The position numbers were made by a program, and so were the translations under genes. Source: Cognataquiflexum gelatinilyticum (GTDB lineage Bacteria > Bacteroidota > Bacteroidia > Cytophagales > Cyclobacteriaceae). Taken from it: a stretch of 64,000 nt of DNA. Location: the NCBI RefSeq assembly GCF_024813435.1, contig NZ_JANAEZ010000002.1, positions 186,001 through 250,000 on the forward strand, given 5' to 3'. Positions 24,612-36,000 of the stretch are shown here, piece by piece. Position 1 is the stretch's first letter; every line of letters begins with the position of its first letter. The notes under the pieces are model-generated. The model saw nothing but the letters and a program-made list of their open reading frames with translations. It was not told the DNA's origin and made no database searches.

Positions 24612-27447
24612 AATGTGCTTGCAGCCAATCTTTTCCTATTCCTGTCTCGACCTCAAGTGGAACATCGATTTTGACGGCATTACACATGAGTTTGGGGATT
24701 TCTTTTTGCAGCAATTCCACCTCGTCCTTGTGGGCATCAAAAACCAATTCATCATGCACCTGAAGGATCATCTTGGATTTGAGTTTTTCCTTTTTCATCC
24801 ATTGGTAAACATTGATCATCGCGACTTTGATGAGGTCGGCGGCCGAACCCTGAAGCGGGGCATTGATGGCATTCCGCTCGGCAAAGCCACGCATGGTCAT
24901 GTTGCGGGAATTGATATCTCTGAGGTAGCGTCTACGCCCAAGAATGGTCTCTACATATTCATTTTTCCTGGCCTTTTCGATCGCGCCGTCCATATACTCT
25001 TTTACAGCAGGAAATTCTGTGAAATAGGCATCTATGATTTCTTTGGCTTCTGATCTCGGGATAGCCAGTCTTTGGGAGAGGCCAAACACCGATATTCCAT
25101 AAATGATCCCGAAGTTGGCTGTCTTTGCCTTTCTTCTCATGTCAGTAGTCACTTCTTCCAAAGGGACTTTAAAAATCTTGGCAGCAGTAGTAGCATGAAT
25201 GTCCCTGCCCTGTTTGAAAGCTTCGATCATGGATGCATCTTGGGAAAACGCAGCCATGATGCGCAGTTCGATCTGAGAATAATCGGCCGATAGGATCACA
25301 TGGTTTTCATCTCTCGGCACAAATGCCTTCCTGATTTCACGGCCTCTTGCAGTCCGGATAGGGATATTTTGAAGGTTCGGATTGATGGAAGAAAGCCTTC
25401 CTGTGGCGGCGACAAATTGGTTGTAGGTGGTATGAACCCTTCCTGTTTTTGGATTGATCATGGTCGGAAGTGCATCCACATAAGTGGATTTCAGCTTCAC
25501 CATTTGACGGTATTCTAGGATTGCCTCCGCAATTTCATGTTCGTTGGCAAGCTTGCTCAAAATCTCCTCTCCCGTGGCATATTGACCGGTTTTGGTTTTT
25601 TTGGCTTTGGGATCGAGTTTGAGTTTTTCAAAAAGTACCTCACCCAACTGCTTTGGGGAAGCGAGGTTGAACCGAACCCCGGCCAATTCATAAACCCTTT
25701 TTTCGATGACTTTACTTTCTTCATCCAAAAGAACTGAGAGTTCAGCCAAACTTGCAGTATCTATTTTTACTCCCTCAAATTCCATATCTGTCAAGACTTC
25801 AATGAGGGGGTTTTCAACTTCATGGAGCAATTTTTCAAGGCCATTCTCTTTGATGATAGGGTCAAATTTTTGCTTCAGTTTTAGCGTAATGTCAGCATCT
25901 TCTGCTGCATAAGCGACCACTTCGTCCACTTCCACATCCCTCATGTTTCCCTGGTTTTTCCCTTTTTTGCCAATAAGGGATTCGATGGATACAGGCTTGT
26001 AGCTCAGGTATTGCTGCGCCAGCCAATCCATGGAATGCTTTCCTTCAGGTTCGATCAGGTAATGGGCAAGCATCGTATCGTAGAGTTTGCCTTTGACTTC
26101 CATGCCGTAGTTTTTCAACACAAGCATGTCATATTTGATATTCTGACCTATTTTGGTGATGTTTTCATTTTCAAATATCCCCCGGAAAAGCTCAAGTTGT
26201 TTCCTTGCTTTTTCCTGATCTGAGGGGAAAGGAATGTAAAATGCCTCACCGGGAACATAGGCAAAGGAAAGTCCGACCAATTCGGCCTCATTGGGATTGA
26301 GTGAGGTAGTTTCGCTGTCAAAACAGAATTCATCCTGAAGCTCCAGATAAGAGAGTAATTCCTTAATGGCTGTTTCTCCCTCCACTTTATGGTAATCATT
26401 TGCCGTAGTGAGGATACTGTCATAGACTTGAGGGACTTCCGGAGTAGGAACTTCTTCTTCTGTCAATTCTTCTTCTTCTATGGCTGGGGAAACAGTTTTT
26501 CCTGAATCCACAGGTCCGAATAATCCCAACTGCTCACTGACTTTTGCCGGAGCCTTTTTCATTTTTTCTCCAAACACCCTTTGTGTCAAAGTCCTGAATT
26601 CCAATTCAGCAAAAATGGCTTTGAGTTTTTCTTCATTTGGTCCACCATAATGAAGCGCCACTTCATCAAAGTCAACCGGAACATCAATTTTGATCGTGGC
26701 GAGTTCTTTGGAAAGCAATCCCTGTTGGGCAAAGTTCTCCACATTTTCTTTTTGCTTCCCTTTGAGTTTATCCGTATTCTGAAGCAATCCCTCTACGGAA
26801 CCAAATTCCTTTAAAAATTTTACTGCAGTTTTTTCACCTATTCCGGGGATTCCGGGAATATTGTCCACAGCATCTCCCATCAGTCCCAAAATATCCCTGA
26901 CCTGATCCACATGCTCGATGTCCCACTTGGCACAGACTTCCTTTGGACCCATGACATCAACTCCGTTGCCCATAAATGCCGGTTTGTACAGGAAAATATG
27001 ATCATCTACAATCTGTCCATAATCTTTGTCCGGCGTCATCATATATACCACAAAACTTGTCCGCTCTGCTTTTTTGGCAATGGTACCGATGATGTCATCT
27101 GCTTCAAATCCATCCATTTCAAGGATAGGGATATTGAAACCTTCCACGATTTTCTTGACCCATGGAATACCCACTTCAATATCCTCCGGCTGCTCAAGCC
27201 TGTTGGCCTTGTAAGCCTCAAACTGAATATGCCTGAAGGTTGGTGCTTTGGTATCAAAAGCCACAGCGATGTGGGTAGGTTTTTCCTTCTCCAAAACTTC
27301 TAATAAGGTATTGGTAAAACCGAGCATAATGCCGGTATTTAGGCCTTTGGAATTGATTCTTGGGTTTTTGCTGAAGGCAAAATGGGCCCTGTATATCAAG
27401 GCCATGGCATCAAGCAAGAAAAGTTTTTTATCTCCTTTTGGGGACAT
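24610..27447 (-). CDS. polA: DNA polymerase I
   Basis: 945 residues with all three domains. The 5' nuclease is at about 1-300 (FLLDAMALIYRAHFAF, VAFDTKAPTFR, DDIIGTIAK). The 3'-5' exonuclease, about 360-540, keeps FDSETTS (DxE), so proofreading is likely active. The polymerase, about 560-945, has ADYSQIELRIMA, RRKAKTANFGIIYG and VHDELVFDA. It fills gaps in repair and Okazaki-fragment maturation. Length is slightly above E. coli Pol I because of a linker (about 300-345) rich in Glu and Pro. Confidence 0.98.
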   Translation of the reverse strand: MSPKGDKKLFLLDAMALIYRAHFAFSKNPRINSKGLNTGIMLGFTNTLLEVLEKEKPTHIAVAFDTKAPTFRHIQFEAYKANRLEQPEDIEVGIPWVKKIVEGFNIPILEMDGFEADDIIGTIAKKAERTSFVVYMMTPDKDYGQIVDDHIFLYKPAFMGNGVDVMGPKEVCAKWDIEHVDQVRDILGLMGDAVDNIPGIPGIGEKTAVKFLKEFGSVEGLLQNTDKLKGKQKENVENFAQQGLLSKELATIKIDVPVDFDEVALHYGGPNEEKLKAIFAELEFRTLTQRVFGEKMKKAPAKVSEQLGLFGPVDSGKTVSPAIEEEELTEEEVPTPEVPQVYDSILTTANDYHKVEGETAIKELLSYLELQDEFCFDSETTSLNPNEAELVGLSFAYVPGEAFYIPFPSDQEKARKQLELFRGIFENENITKIGQNIKYDMLVLKNYGMEVKGKLYDTMLAHYLIEPEGKHSMDWLAQQYLSYKPVSIESLIGKKGKNQGNMRDVEVDEVVAYAAEDADITLKLKQKFDPIIKENGLEKLLHEVENPLIEVLTDMEFEGVKIDTASLAELSVLLDEESKVIEKRVYELAGVRFNLASPKQLGEVLFEKLKLDPKAKKTKTGQYATGEEILSKLANEHEIAEAILEYRQMVKLKSTYVDALPTMINPKTGRVHTTYNQFVAATGRLSSINPNLQNIPIRTARGREIRKAFVPRDENHVILSADYSQIELRIMAAFSQDASMIEAFKQGRDIHATTAAKIFKVPLEEVTTDMRRKAKTANFGIIYGISVFGLSQRLAIPRSEAKEIIDAYFTEFPAVKEYMDGAIEKARKNEYVETILGRRRYLRDINSRNMTMRGFAERNAINAPLQGSAADLIKVAMINVYQWMKKEKLKSKMILQVHDELVFDAHKDEVELLQKEIPKLMCNAVKIDVPLEVETGIGKDWLQAH

Positions 27448-27666
27448 GAGGCAATTGGGTTGAGGTATATATAAGGTTATTCTGAAAAACCGAGTTTCAA
27501 AGATTGGCTAAATTACAAATAATAATCAAACCTTAGGAACCAAAAAACGGGTGAATGGCCACTTAAAATTCATTTTACTTGATTCTTGTTTGGCTTAATT
27601 ATTGAATTTTGAAGGGATAATTCTATATTCAAACTATCTTAAGGACTCAATTAAAATCTAATCAAC

Positions 27667-27978
27667 ATGAAAAAGTTAATGTATGTACTGTCTTTTTTTG
27701 TAATGGTTTTTGCATTTGAGGTGGAAGCCTCAGCCGCTTCCAACAAAAAAGTGAAGGAAGAATTGTCACCGGAGCAAAAAGAAAGACTTTCCGAAATCGA
27801 AGTGAGGGTAGAAGAAATCAAAGCGATGGATTTCTCCGAAATGAGCAAGGAAGAAAGAAAAGAAGTAAAAAACGAACTGAAGGATATGAAAGTGGAAGCC
27901 AAGCAAATGGGAGGTGGTGTTTACCTTTCAGTGGGGGCGATCATCATTATTCTATTGTTATTAATTCTGTTGACTTAG
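27667..27978 (+). CDS. Small exported protein with C-terminal membrane anchor
   Basis: 103 residues: a signal-like segment (MKKLMYVLSFFVMVFAF), a strongly charged helical middle (KEELSPEQKERLSEIEVRVE onward, likely coiled coil) and a C-terminal hydrophobic stretch (YLSVGAIIIILLLLILLT). Such small anchored helical proteins are common in this phylum and have no assigned function. It is convergent with the next gene and shares its terminator. Confidence 0.7.
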   Translation: MKKLMYVLSFFVMVFAFEVEASAASNKKVKEELSPEQKERLSEIEVRVEEIKAMDFSEMSKEERKEVKNELKDMKVEAKQMGGGVYLSVGAIIIILLLLILLT

Positions 27979-27992
27979 AACCATCTGGAAAC

Positions 27993-28032
27993 AAAAAATC
28001 CCGCAGAGATTTTTTTCTGCGGGATTTTTTTT
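27993..28032. terminator. Bidirectional terminator
   Basis: AAAAATCCCGCAGA and TCTGCGGGATTTTT form a long stem with A-rich 5' and T-rich 3' sides, so it can end transcription of both convergent genes. Confidence 0.9.
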
Positions 28033-28044
28033 GGGTTAAGTGGA

Positions 28045-28638
28045 TCAGTTGATTTTTCCGTTCATAGCATCCACCAGTTCTCTTTTGAGTTTGCGCTCCC
28101 TCTCCAGTGTATTTTTTCGATGTTGGTCAAATTCCTCCAATGTGTCTGAAAGGTCTTTTTGTGCTTTTGAAATCAGCTTGTGGCTTTGGCTGTATTTGAA
28201 TAAAAAAAACAGAAATGCGGCAGTCAAAGCAGCGACAATAGTCCACATGAGGTTATTGTATGCAGATTTGGAGATTGGCATTCCAAAAAATTCAAAATTG
28301 TCTCTAGCCGCCTCTGCAGTACTGAGTTGAACTTTTGTATCGGCAATTTCTTTCTCAAGTCCTGCAATTTTAGCTTGCTGTTCCCCCAGGTTTTGGTTGA
28401 CAGTAACCAATTGATTTTTGAAAACATTCAGGGAATCGATGACATTGGATTTGAATTTTTCAATGCTTGTTTTTTTGATGACCTTATAGTCTTGATAATT
28501 ATTGGAAGATTTCATCAGGAAATCAAACTGACTGCTGATACTGCCATTGCTTGATGAACTGATTGAATCTGGTTGTTGGGCAAACAAGGGCATTGATAAA
28601 AAAATAAACAGCGCTAGATAGATAAGATTTTTTTTCAT
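28045..28638 (-). CDS. Exported coiled-coil membrane protein, unknown function
   Basis: 197 residues. Signal peptide (LIYLALFIFLSMPLFAQQ), a helical stretch with heptad-like spacing at about 60-110 (NQNLGEQQAKIAGLEKEIAD), one transmembrane helix near 130-147 (LMWTIVAALTAAFLFFLF), then a charged cytoplasmic coiled coil ending DAMNGKIN. No enzyme motif is seen. A TATCTTTG -7 box lies about 55 bases upstream (28691-28698, minus). Relatives are sometimes misnamed as tRNA methyltransferases; nothing here supports that. Confidence 0.7.
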   Translation of the reverse strand: MKKNLIYLALFIFLSMPLFAQQPDSISSSSNGSISSQFDFLMKSSNNYQDYKVIKKTSIEKFKSNVIDSLNVFKNQLVTVNQNLGEQQAKIAGLEKEIADTKVQLSTAEAARDNFEFFGMPISKSAYNNLMWTIVAALTAAFLFFLFKYSQSHKLISKAQKDLSDTLEEFDQHRKNTLERERKLKRELVDAMNGKIN

Positions 28639-29029
28639 TGAAATTGGTGTTTATAACTTTCTTTATTCGATTTTTAACTTTTCCCAGTTGCAAAGATAAG
28701 CAATAAATATGCCTGTATATTTAAAGAAAAGCAAAAAACACGGGATTCAAAATCTTTTTTTCCTGCCAACTTGTAAGTTTTTACAGATTTTTGCCCAAAA
28801 GGATTCTGCAGACAATAAAAATGGTAGAATGTCTGAATCAGTTTGTCATTTTGTTGATAATTGAAAATCACAGATCTTTTGTCTGCCGACAAGCAAATTC
28901 GGCTTAAGGAAATTTAGCAAGCGATCCACAATCAATGGGTATATATAGTTTTTCGAAGAAATGATGTTAATATCTTTTTGATTATCAACAGTTTTTGTAT
29001 ATTCAATCCTATTTTTAACCAAAATTTTT
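28639..29029. other. Divergent gene gap
   Basis: 391 bases without a gene. A minus-strand TATCTTTG -7 box at 28691-28698 probably serves the coiled-coil gene. For the rightward gene the best match is TATATTCA (~28998) about 17 bases after a TTTTTG, which is weak. No RNA structure or repeat was noticed. Confidence 0.4.
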
Positions 29030-32000
29030 ATGGGTTTTAAGAACTTCAAAATTTGGGGAGTCTTTTTGGTGGCGATTGTTGTCATTGCCTTTCTACTTTT
29101 TCAACAGTCAAATACCAATAAATTAGAGCTTGAAGGTCAGGCCATCAGAAATATGGAACTGGTGAAAGGTCATTTCCAATATGCCTTCCAATCCAATTTG
29201 GATAAGGTTTTGTTTAGTCTGCAAGGGAGAAAAAGCCAATTTAAGGGTGTTGTAGAAATTGAACTTGTCGAAGATGGTAACAAAGTACCTGACATCAGCA
29301 TAAAGAATACTGAATTTACTTTTCCACTAAACAACCTTTTTGTAAAAATTGACAGGCATCAGTTTTTTGAAAAAATATTTTTGGCCGACACTTCCGGAAA
29401 GGTGATTTTTCCGCAAAGCGAGGTAGGAAAAATGCTCCCGGATTTTGATAAAGTTGACGCTGATCCATTTAGATTACCTGTCATCAAGCATGAAATAATC
29501 TATAAGGATGAGGTTTATCTACTTTATTTCACTCCTGTGGTGATTGAAAATATGCGGTTCTTTTTGGCTGGAGTGATCAAAAAATCATATTACGACTCCA
29601 TAGGCCGTCGGGTAGACTTTACTAACCTTACCATTTTGGTGTTTTTGCTAGCCTTGATGCTTTTTTCTCTTCCCATCATATCACTTTTTGGCCTCCAGAA
29701 GGGAGACAAGCTGACCAAATTCAGGGTTTATAATGTGGGCCTTTCTCTGATTGGTATAATGGTAATGTTGGGATTTGGGTTTTCTTTTTTCAAACAGCAC
29801 CACCCCATCGAAGAAGAAATCCATGAAAGGAGTGTTCTTGAAGTTAGAGAGGGGTATTCATCCTATTTGAATGAAAGGAAAGGTACAATCGAATCTTGGG
29901 ATTCTGATCGGGGTGGATTCAATGAATTGATAGAGATCAAAAATGACGGTATCGTGTCCCGGCTTTACATCAATAACTTTGGATTGATTGATGACCCTTC
30001 ATTTATCAACCTGAATCAAAGGGCGTATTTTCTTTTTTTTGGTAAGAAATCCTTTCCGGGAGAATTTGAAAAAGGCAAGGACCGGGTCAATTATATCGGC
30101 TCTCATTATTCGCTTGACAGTGCTATTATCGAGTCTGTCATCAGTAAGCTTGACTTTAAAAAAAACAGGATTGAAGCAATTACTTTTTCATGGGATAAAT
30201 ACCAAAGCCCCTATGATTCCATCAGAAGGTATATTCTTTTTAAGGAAGATGGCTTGGTCATCCATAAAAGCCAAAAAATAGATGCGCCATTGGATAACCT
30301 CAAAGAAATGCTTTCAGAGACGAAATGGAGAGAAATCACTTCCATCATGAAAGGAAACAGTGACAATGAAAGTGCATTGGAACATAGTTGGGAAATTCCG
30401 CTATATCTCGATGGCCATGCCTATGAGGCGGTTCTAGTTCCTGTCAAAAAACGGAATGAATACGACCAGCCATTATGGATGATTTATTTGGTAGACGGTC
30501 ATTTGGAGCATGTTTTTTCTTCTTTGATCACTTTTGAAACTATGATTCTTCTTCTGGTTTATCTTTCCATATTGGCGTTGATTTCCTTTTTCAATAAGCT
30601 GATCAAACCGGAATCCAAATACAAGCAGTGGGAAAAGTTTGCCTATTATTACCTGTTTCCCAAACAGAAAAAGTCCTTTGAATTTATGGTCATGATTGGG
30701 TTTTTTGTAGTCTATTCATTCCTTTTGGTTTATTTTTATAACCAGCCCAATTTCCATTTTTTTGCCATGTATGTCCTCATTATTTTGGGCGCACTTCATA
30801 CCAAAATGTTGATGTATATATGGCTGGGTCCTGTATGGGGTGGACCAAACCACCGGCAAGCGGTCAGTAACATACTTGCTCTTACGTTGATTCTGGTATT
30901 TCCTTTCTGGGGTTTGTTTTTTTTGGTAGGTCCTGGCACATTTTGGTTTATCCTGATATTTGTAGCGCTAACCCTCGTTGGTTCTATTTATATCAGAAAA
31001 ATGATAAACAATGAAAACCAAAAAGAGGAAAGGCCTTCCGAAGAAAATCATAACACACTCCCCAAAGATCAAAGGACTCATTCCCCCTTTCATAACCTCT
31101 ATGTTGCCTTTTTTATAATGTGGATTTTCCTCATTGGATTTATTCCTGGCTATGTCTTATTTTCCAAGGTATACCAATATGAAAAAAATCATTGGGAAGC
31201 AACAAAAGATACCAGGGATTCAGTTCAGCCAAATAGGTTTTGGAACTCTTATGACGAGGCAAGGAGGCTTATTTTTGGAAGTTTATCCACACAATATGAA
31301 CCTGTTATTTCAGATTTTATTGCTTTGGACAAGTTGAAGGTTCAGCCAGATCCTGAAGCAAAATATGAAAGGGCTTCATTTGGGTTTTTGGGTACTTACT
31401 TCCATAACATTTCCCATCAACCATTTTTGTTTCTTTTCGTGAGTATTGTCTTTTTCACTTTCATAGTACTTGCAGTTTGGCTGGTAAGGAGCCTGACCAA
31501 TAAGATTTATTTTTTAGACTTTAATTTTGATTTGATAGATTCTGGAATACGATCGTCCCAAAAGCACTTATCGCAAATATTTATTTGTGGGCTTGACTCT
31601 GACTTAAACCAGGAATGGGTGGTGGAAAAATTCAACAAAAAGCCTACGGACATTTGGGTCATTGATGCCGTCCTTAATCCCACACTTGAAAGGGGAGGAG
31701 AGGTGGAAGAGAAAATGAAAGGTAAATCAATTTGGCTTATCCAAAACCTCCATTGTATTGATCTTGGTGAGGAGATGATCAGACTTTTGCCCATCATTAT
31801 GGAAGAAGCTAGACAGCAAAACAAAATCTTGGTATTGGGTTCAGGAATTTCATGGAAGGAAATGAATAAAAAGCTTGTCGACAAGTCCCAACAAATCCGC
31901 TTTTCGCAAATATTCAGCAATTTTTATTTTGAATATATACCGATTATAGCTCCTCAAAATTTCCATGATGAATCGGTTCCTGAATCGATCCTTCTTACAA

Positions 32001-32458
32001 ACCAAAGGTCAAACAAGGCATTCTATACCAATATCTGGTCGGAATTGAGTTTTGATGAAAGGAAGGTTTGTTACTATTTCAGTATGGAGGGGTTTTTCAA
32101 TTTTTCCAACAAAGAAGTCATTATTGAATTGCTTCAAAAGGGGATTCTCGTAAGAACTGAGGAACATGAAATGCCCAAACTGTTTAGTAAAACTTTTAGG
32201 CATTTTGTCGTCAGCCATGTCAGCCAAGAAGAAATCCTGATATTTAAAAAAGACGAGCAAAAGAATGGCAACGTGAGGACAATCCAAATAGCAGTTTTCA
32301 GCTTTATCCTTCTGACAGTTGCCATGATCAGTTATTTTGATAAAAATTTCCTAGACCAGGCTACCACTTTTGTGACGGGGATTGCCGGCGCATTAGGTGG
32401 GTTATATTCAATGTTTAGCAAAGCCATTCCAACTTTGAAATTTGGCAGCGGTGAATAA
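29030..32458 (+). CDS. Large multi-pass sensor-like membrane protein, unknown
   Basis: 1142 residues. TM1 is at about 9-25, then a Cache-like extracytoplasmic part (30-195), TM helices near 197-222 and 237-255, a second large outside domain (256-500), a block of helices between 501 and 655, others near 690-712 and 800-822, a soluble domain (835-1083) and a last TM (1085-1104). The soluble domain has an IWLIQNLH strand and a FEYIPIIAP strand that recall a degenerate P-loop ATPase, followed by a winged-helix-like part; no Walker A was found. No kinase or cyclase motif is seen. A DUF2784-like gene follows after 12 bases. Confidence 0.65.
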   Translation: MGFKNFKIWGVFLVAIVVIAFLLFQQSNTNKLELEGQAIRNMELVKGHFQYAFQSNLDKVLFSLQGRKSQFKGVVEIELVEDGNKVPDISIKNTEFTFPLNNLFVKIDRHQFFEKIFLADTSGKVIFPQSEVGKMLPDFDKVDADPFRLPVIKHEIIYKDEVYLLYFTPVVIENMRFFLAGVIKKSYYDSIGRRVDFTNLTILVFLLALMLFSLPIISLFGLQKGDKLTKFRVYNVGLSLIGIMVMLGFGFSFFKQHHPIEEEIHERSVLEVREGYSSYLNERKGTIESWDSDRGGFNELIEIKNDGIVSRLYINNFGLIDDPSFINLNQRAYFLFFGKKSFPGEFEKGKDRVNYIGSHYSLDSAIIESVISKLDFKKNRIEAITFSWDKYQSPYDSIRRYILFKEDGLVIHKSQKIDAPLDNLKEMLSETKWREITSIMKGNSDNESALEHSWEIPLYLDGHAYEAVLVPVKKRNEYDQPLWMIYLVDGHLEHVFSSLITFETMILLLVYLSILALISFFNKLIKPESKYKQWEKFAYYYLFPKQKKSFEFMVMIGFFVVYSFLLVYFYNQPNFHFFAMYVLIILGALHTKMLMYIWLGPVWGGPNHRQAVSNILALTLILVFPFWGLFFLVGPGTFWFILIFVALTLVGSIYIRKMINNENQKEERPSEENHNTLPKDQRTHSPFHNLYVAFFIMWIFLIGFIPGYVLFSKVYQYEKNHWEATKDTRDSVQPNRFWNSYDEARRLIFGSLSTQYEPVISDFIALDKLKVQPDPEAKYERASFGFLGTYFHNISHQPFLFLFVSIVFFTFIVLAVWLVRSLTNKIYFLDFNFDLIDSGIRSSQKHLSQIFICGLDSDLNQEWVVEKFNKKPTDIWVIDAVLNPTLERGGEVEEKMKGKSIWLIQNLHCIDLGEEMIRLLPIIMEEARQQNKILVLGSGISWKEMNKKLVDKSQQIRFSQIFSNFYFEYIPIIAPQNFHDESVPESILLTNQRSNKAFYTNIWSELSFDERKVCYYFSMEGFFNFSNKEVIIELLQKGILVRTEEHEMPKLFSKTFRHFVVSHVSQEEILIFKKDEQKNGNVRTIQIAVFSFILLTVAMISYFDKNFLDQATTFVTGIAGALGGLYSMFSKAIPTLKFGSGE

Positions 32459-32470
32459 ATCATTTCAGCT

Positions 32471-32848
32471 ATGTCGGGTGAATTACTGAAAATGGCAGAC
32501 CATTTTTTCATAGTCTTTCATACATTTTTGATTTGTTTCAATTTGTTTGCCTGGATTTGGAAGCCACTTCAAAAGTGGCATTTGGCTGTTATTTCACTGA
32601 CTTTGGCCTCATGGGTTTTTCTTGGTATTTGGTATGGTTGGGGATATTGCCCGCTTACCGAATGGCATTGGGAAGTTCTCAGAAAATCAGGGATTCAAGA
32701 TTTGCCTGATTCATACATAAGCTATATCCTACAAAGGTTGTTTGGATTGAATTTCAAAAGCAAAACAGTGGATGGATTTACTTTGGTCTTTGCTTTATTG
32801 GCTTTTCTGGTTTCTATCAAAGTAAATTTCTTTTCGAAGGGGTTATAA
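32471..32848 (+). CDS. DUF2784-like membrane protein
   Basis: 125 residues with four predicted transmembrane helices. The pattern HTFLICFNLFAWIW ... W.HLAVISL ... CPLTEWHWEVLRKSG matches DUF2784, a family of small integral membrane proteins of unknown function. A start at the internal Met at residue 8 (32492) is also possible. It follows the large sensor-like gene by 12 bases and is probably cotranscribed with it. Confidence 0.65.
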   Translation: MSGELLKMADHFFIVFHTFLICFNLFAWIWKPLQKWHLAVISLTLASWVFLGIWYGWGYCPLTEWHWEVLRKSGIQDLPDSYISYILQRLFGLNFKSKTVDGFTLVFALLAFLVSIKVNFFSKGL

Positions 32849-32894
32849 ATTTTATGTTTTGATTAAAACCTTAATTTCTAATAGTCAATAATTA

Positions 32895-32940
32895 AAGCAA
32901 AAGAGTCAGAAAGGAAGTTTTCTGACTCTTTTGCTTTTGC
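32895..32940 (+). terminator. Rho-independent terminator
   Basis: GCAAAAGAGTCAGAAA and TTTTCTGACTCTTTTGC pair over 16 bases with a short GGAAG loop and a T-rich tail. It ends the two-gene transcript and can work for the convergent giant gene as well. Confidence 0.92.
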
Positions 32941-33008
32941 ATTCCTTTTTTAAATCAATCTATTTTATCCGATTTAATTTTATCTGATTGTATAAACTTC
33001 ATTGGAAT

Positions 33009-36000
33009 TTATTTCTTTATGAATTTGAAAATCCTTTGGTATCCATCTGAATTTACAAAGAGAACGTAGCTTCCTTGTTTTAGACCTATCCTTGAAATAT
33101 CAATTGTAAACCTCCCTTCTTCGGTTTGAAGTTCTTGGTCAAATAACTTCAGCCCCTTCATATCAAAGATATTGACCTGGATTATATCATGCTTGAAATC
33201 CGAAAGTTCAATATGAATGACATCATCTACAGGATTAGGGTAAAGTTTGGTTGCATGTGGAGAATCAAATGCCAAGACTTCCTTTTCATCGTCTAAAACG
33301 TCTGATATATCCATTTCAATGAAATCTTCCGAATCTTCTCCGTCATCCATCATTCTAAAGGCAATTGTTTGATTTGGTAATTTTGATACCTCAGTTGCAG
33401 TCAAAGCCCTGTTGTAAAGCCGGATTTCATCAAGAGCACCGCTCCATAAATTAGCACCTTTTCTTGCTCCAATTTGAAGTTCGGAGGTATTTGTTTTGAT
33501 TGTGGTTGAAGAATATGTTTTTGAAATATCTTGAACGCCGTTAAAATATATAGTGGATTTGGTTCCATCAAATGTAGCGGTTACATGTAACCATGTTTTA
33601 CCGTCACTTGGATAGTTTTTATTTGAGAGGAGGGAATATGTTGAACCATTGCTTTCTCTATTAAATCTAAACTCCACCTTTCCTGATGATCTTGTTAACA
33701 GTTCATAACCATCAGTTCCTCCTTTTGAAATTATCTGCCTACCCAATTTGTCTGCAGGTCTAATCCATGCACTGATCGTTATTTGCTTTGAAATATTGAT
33801 GGTGGAATTATGTGGAACTCTGCCATATTGGGCAATTGACTTATTCAGCAAAAGTGCTAAGCCACTTTTTCCGCTGATCCAGTTCCAATTAGAAGTAGAA
33901 GATTTGCTGGCATTATTTCCATTTCCTGAATGATCAATGAGCGTATTCCCACTTCCTTCATCCAATTTCCAAAATCCAACGAGGCTGTTTGTTGTGAATG
34001 ACCTCACCTGAGACCAACTGGAGGTCCCTTTTTCGTTGACAGCAGCGACTCTCCAATAATATGTGACGTTATTTGTCAATTTTGGAGTTTTAAAGGAAGT
34101 CCCTGTTAAGCCTGATACATTAGAAATAAAAGATGTAAAGCCAGAACTGGTGGATAGTTGAATTTTATATGTACTTGCATACTGTGTAGTAACCCATGTT
34201 AGGGTTGGCGAAATGCTTATTTCTTTTGCGGAATTAGCTGGAGAAGTAAGTAAAGGTGCAGTCGGAATAGGAATTCCTCCAGTGACCAATGTGTTAATCT
34301 CGACCTCTGATAGGACTCTATTATATAGTTTTACTTCATCTAGATCTCCTACCCACCGATTGATGGAAGACCTTGCACCAATTTGCAGTTCTGTGGTATT
34401 TGATTTTATTGCTGTTGGGGCAAATGTTGCGGAATTGTCTTTCACCCCATTGATATAGATATGGGAATTTGTCCCATCGAATGTTGCGGCCACATGCATC
34501 CAAGTAGTTCCGTCGGTTGGGTAATTTTGGTTTGAATAAAGTCTATAAGTACTGCCTGAACTTTCGCGGTTGATCCTGAATTCAAATTTTCCTGTTTCAA
34601 AAATACTGAGCTCATATCCGTCAGGACCTCCTTTTGATAGAATCTGTTTCCTTGCCAATCCTGAAGTCCTGATCCATGCAGTGATTGTAATTGCATTTGT
34701 CATGTTGAGACTGGAGTTGGATGGCACGGTTGCGAATCTGTTGGAATTTCCATTTAGATTTAAAGCAAGTCCGTCTTTTCCCTGTACCCATGATACTCCT
34801 GAGGTCGTATTTAGAATTACTGCATTATTCCCGTTTCCTGAACTGTCTAAAAGTTTTGATCCGCTCCCCTCATTCATTTTCCAATGACCTACCAAACCAT
34901 TTTCGGTTACATTACCTGAAATTGCCCAATAGAAAGTTCTTGATTCTTGATTAGGTACAGGGCTATTAGAGTCTTTTACAGTTAAGGTAACCTGATATGG
35001 ACTATTCGCCGATGCTCCTGATGCAATGGTTCCGTAAATTCTTCCATTTACATCTTCAATAGTAACTCCCGGAGGAAGGTTTACCGCACTGTAAAACAGC
35101 TGGCCCACACCTCCTGAAGCGGTAAAAAATAAATTGCCATCAAGTATATCTCCGGTTTTATTCAATTGGTTTTGAATTTCACTCGTGACTACCAATGGGG
35201 CAGAGGTTTGGGTATTAATAATCTCAATGGCATTTACCAATGGATTTTGGATTTTTTTAACAAACTCAATATTCAAAACACCATCGGTAACTGTAATGTT
35301 GAATTTTTCCATTCCTCCTTTTTGATGTCCAAATTTTGTAACCAAATCCACATCAATAAGAACGTTACTACTTTCTGCTTTCACATCGAAAACCCGAGTA
35401 CCAGCTGTACTTGTACCTGAATAGGAATTTCCCATGTACAGATTTACCTGATAGTCTCCATTTAAAATAGGGATATTGTAGGCCATAACCGTGGCATTAT
35501 TATTATGCCTTTCATTTTTAAAGATTGATTCAAAAGTTGCCTTGTCAATATAACTTGGTATAGAGGTATGCTTATTATCAAATAACAGATTCCCGCTGTA
35601 TGTTGAACCATTGGTAACGGTATAACCATCACCTGAATACGAGCCATTGATCTCATTTGCTTTCCAATTTGGTGCACCATTCAAGCCTGCGACAGCCGTT
35701 CCTCCTGCATTTATTCTGAACAGGATTTGTTGAGCGGGAATTACATCTACATTAAATGTTTGTTCAATAAACAAGGTAGACAAATCAGTAGCCCGGATAG
35801 TGATGGCCCCGAAATTTGGCTGAGAAGGGAAAGACAATGTCAAGATTTTCCCAACAATTGAAGCTCCGATGGTGGAGTTGGTATTTTTCGAAACTGTAAA
35901 TTTAAGATTTTCAATCCCATCGCCATCATTGAAATATTCTCCAAGGTCAATTTGAATGGATTGGGATCCGACTTGTTTTGAAATATCCGGCAAGGTTTGG

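Noticed and set aside
28045..28638. tRNA methyltransferase
   Set aside because: The protein has a signal peptide, coiled coils and one membrane helix but no SPOUT or SAM motif; the true trmD is at 57821-58507.
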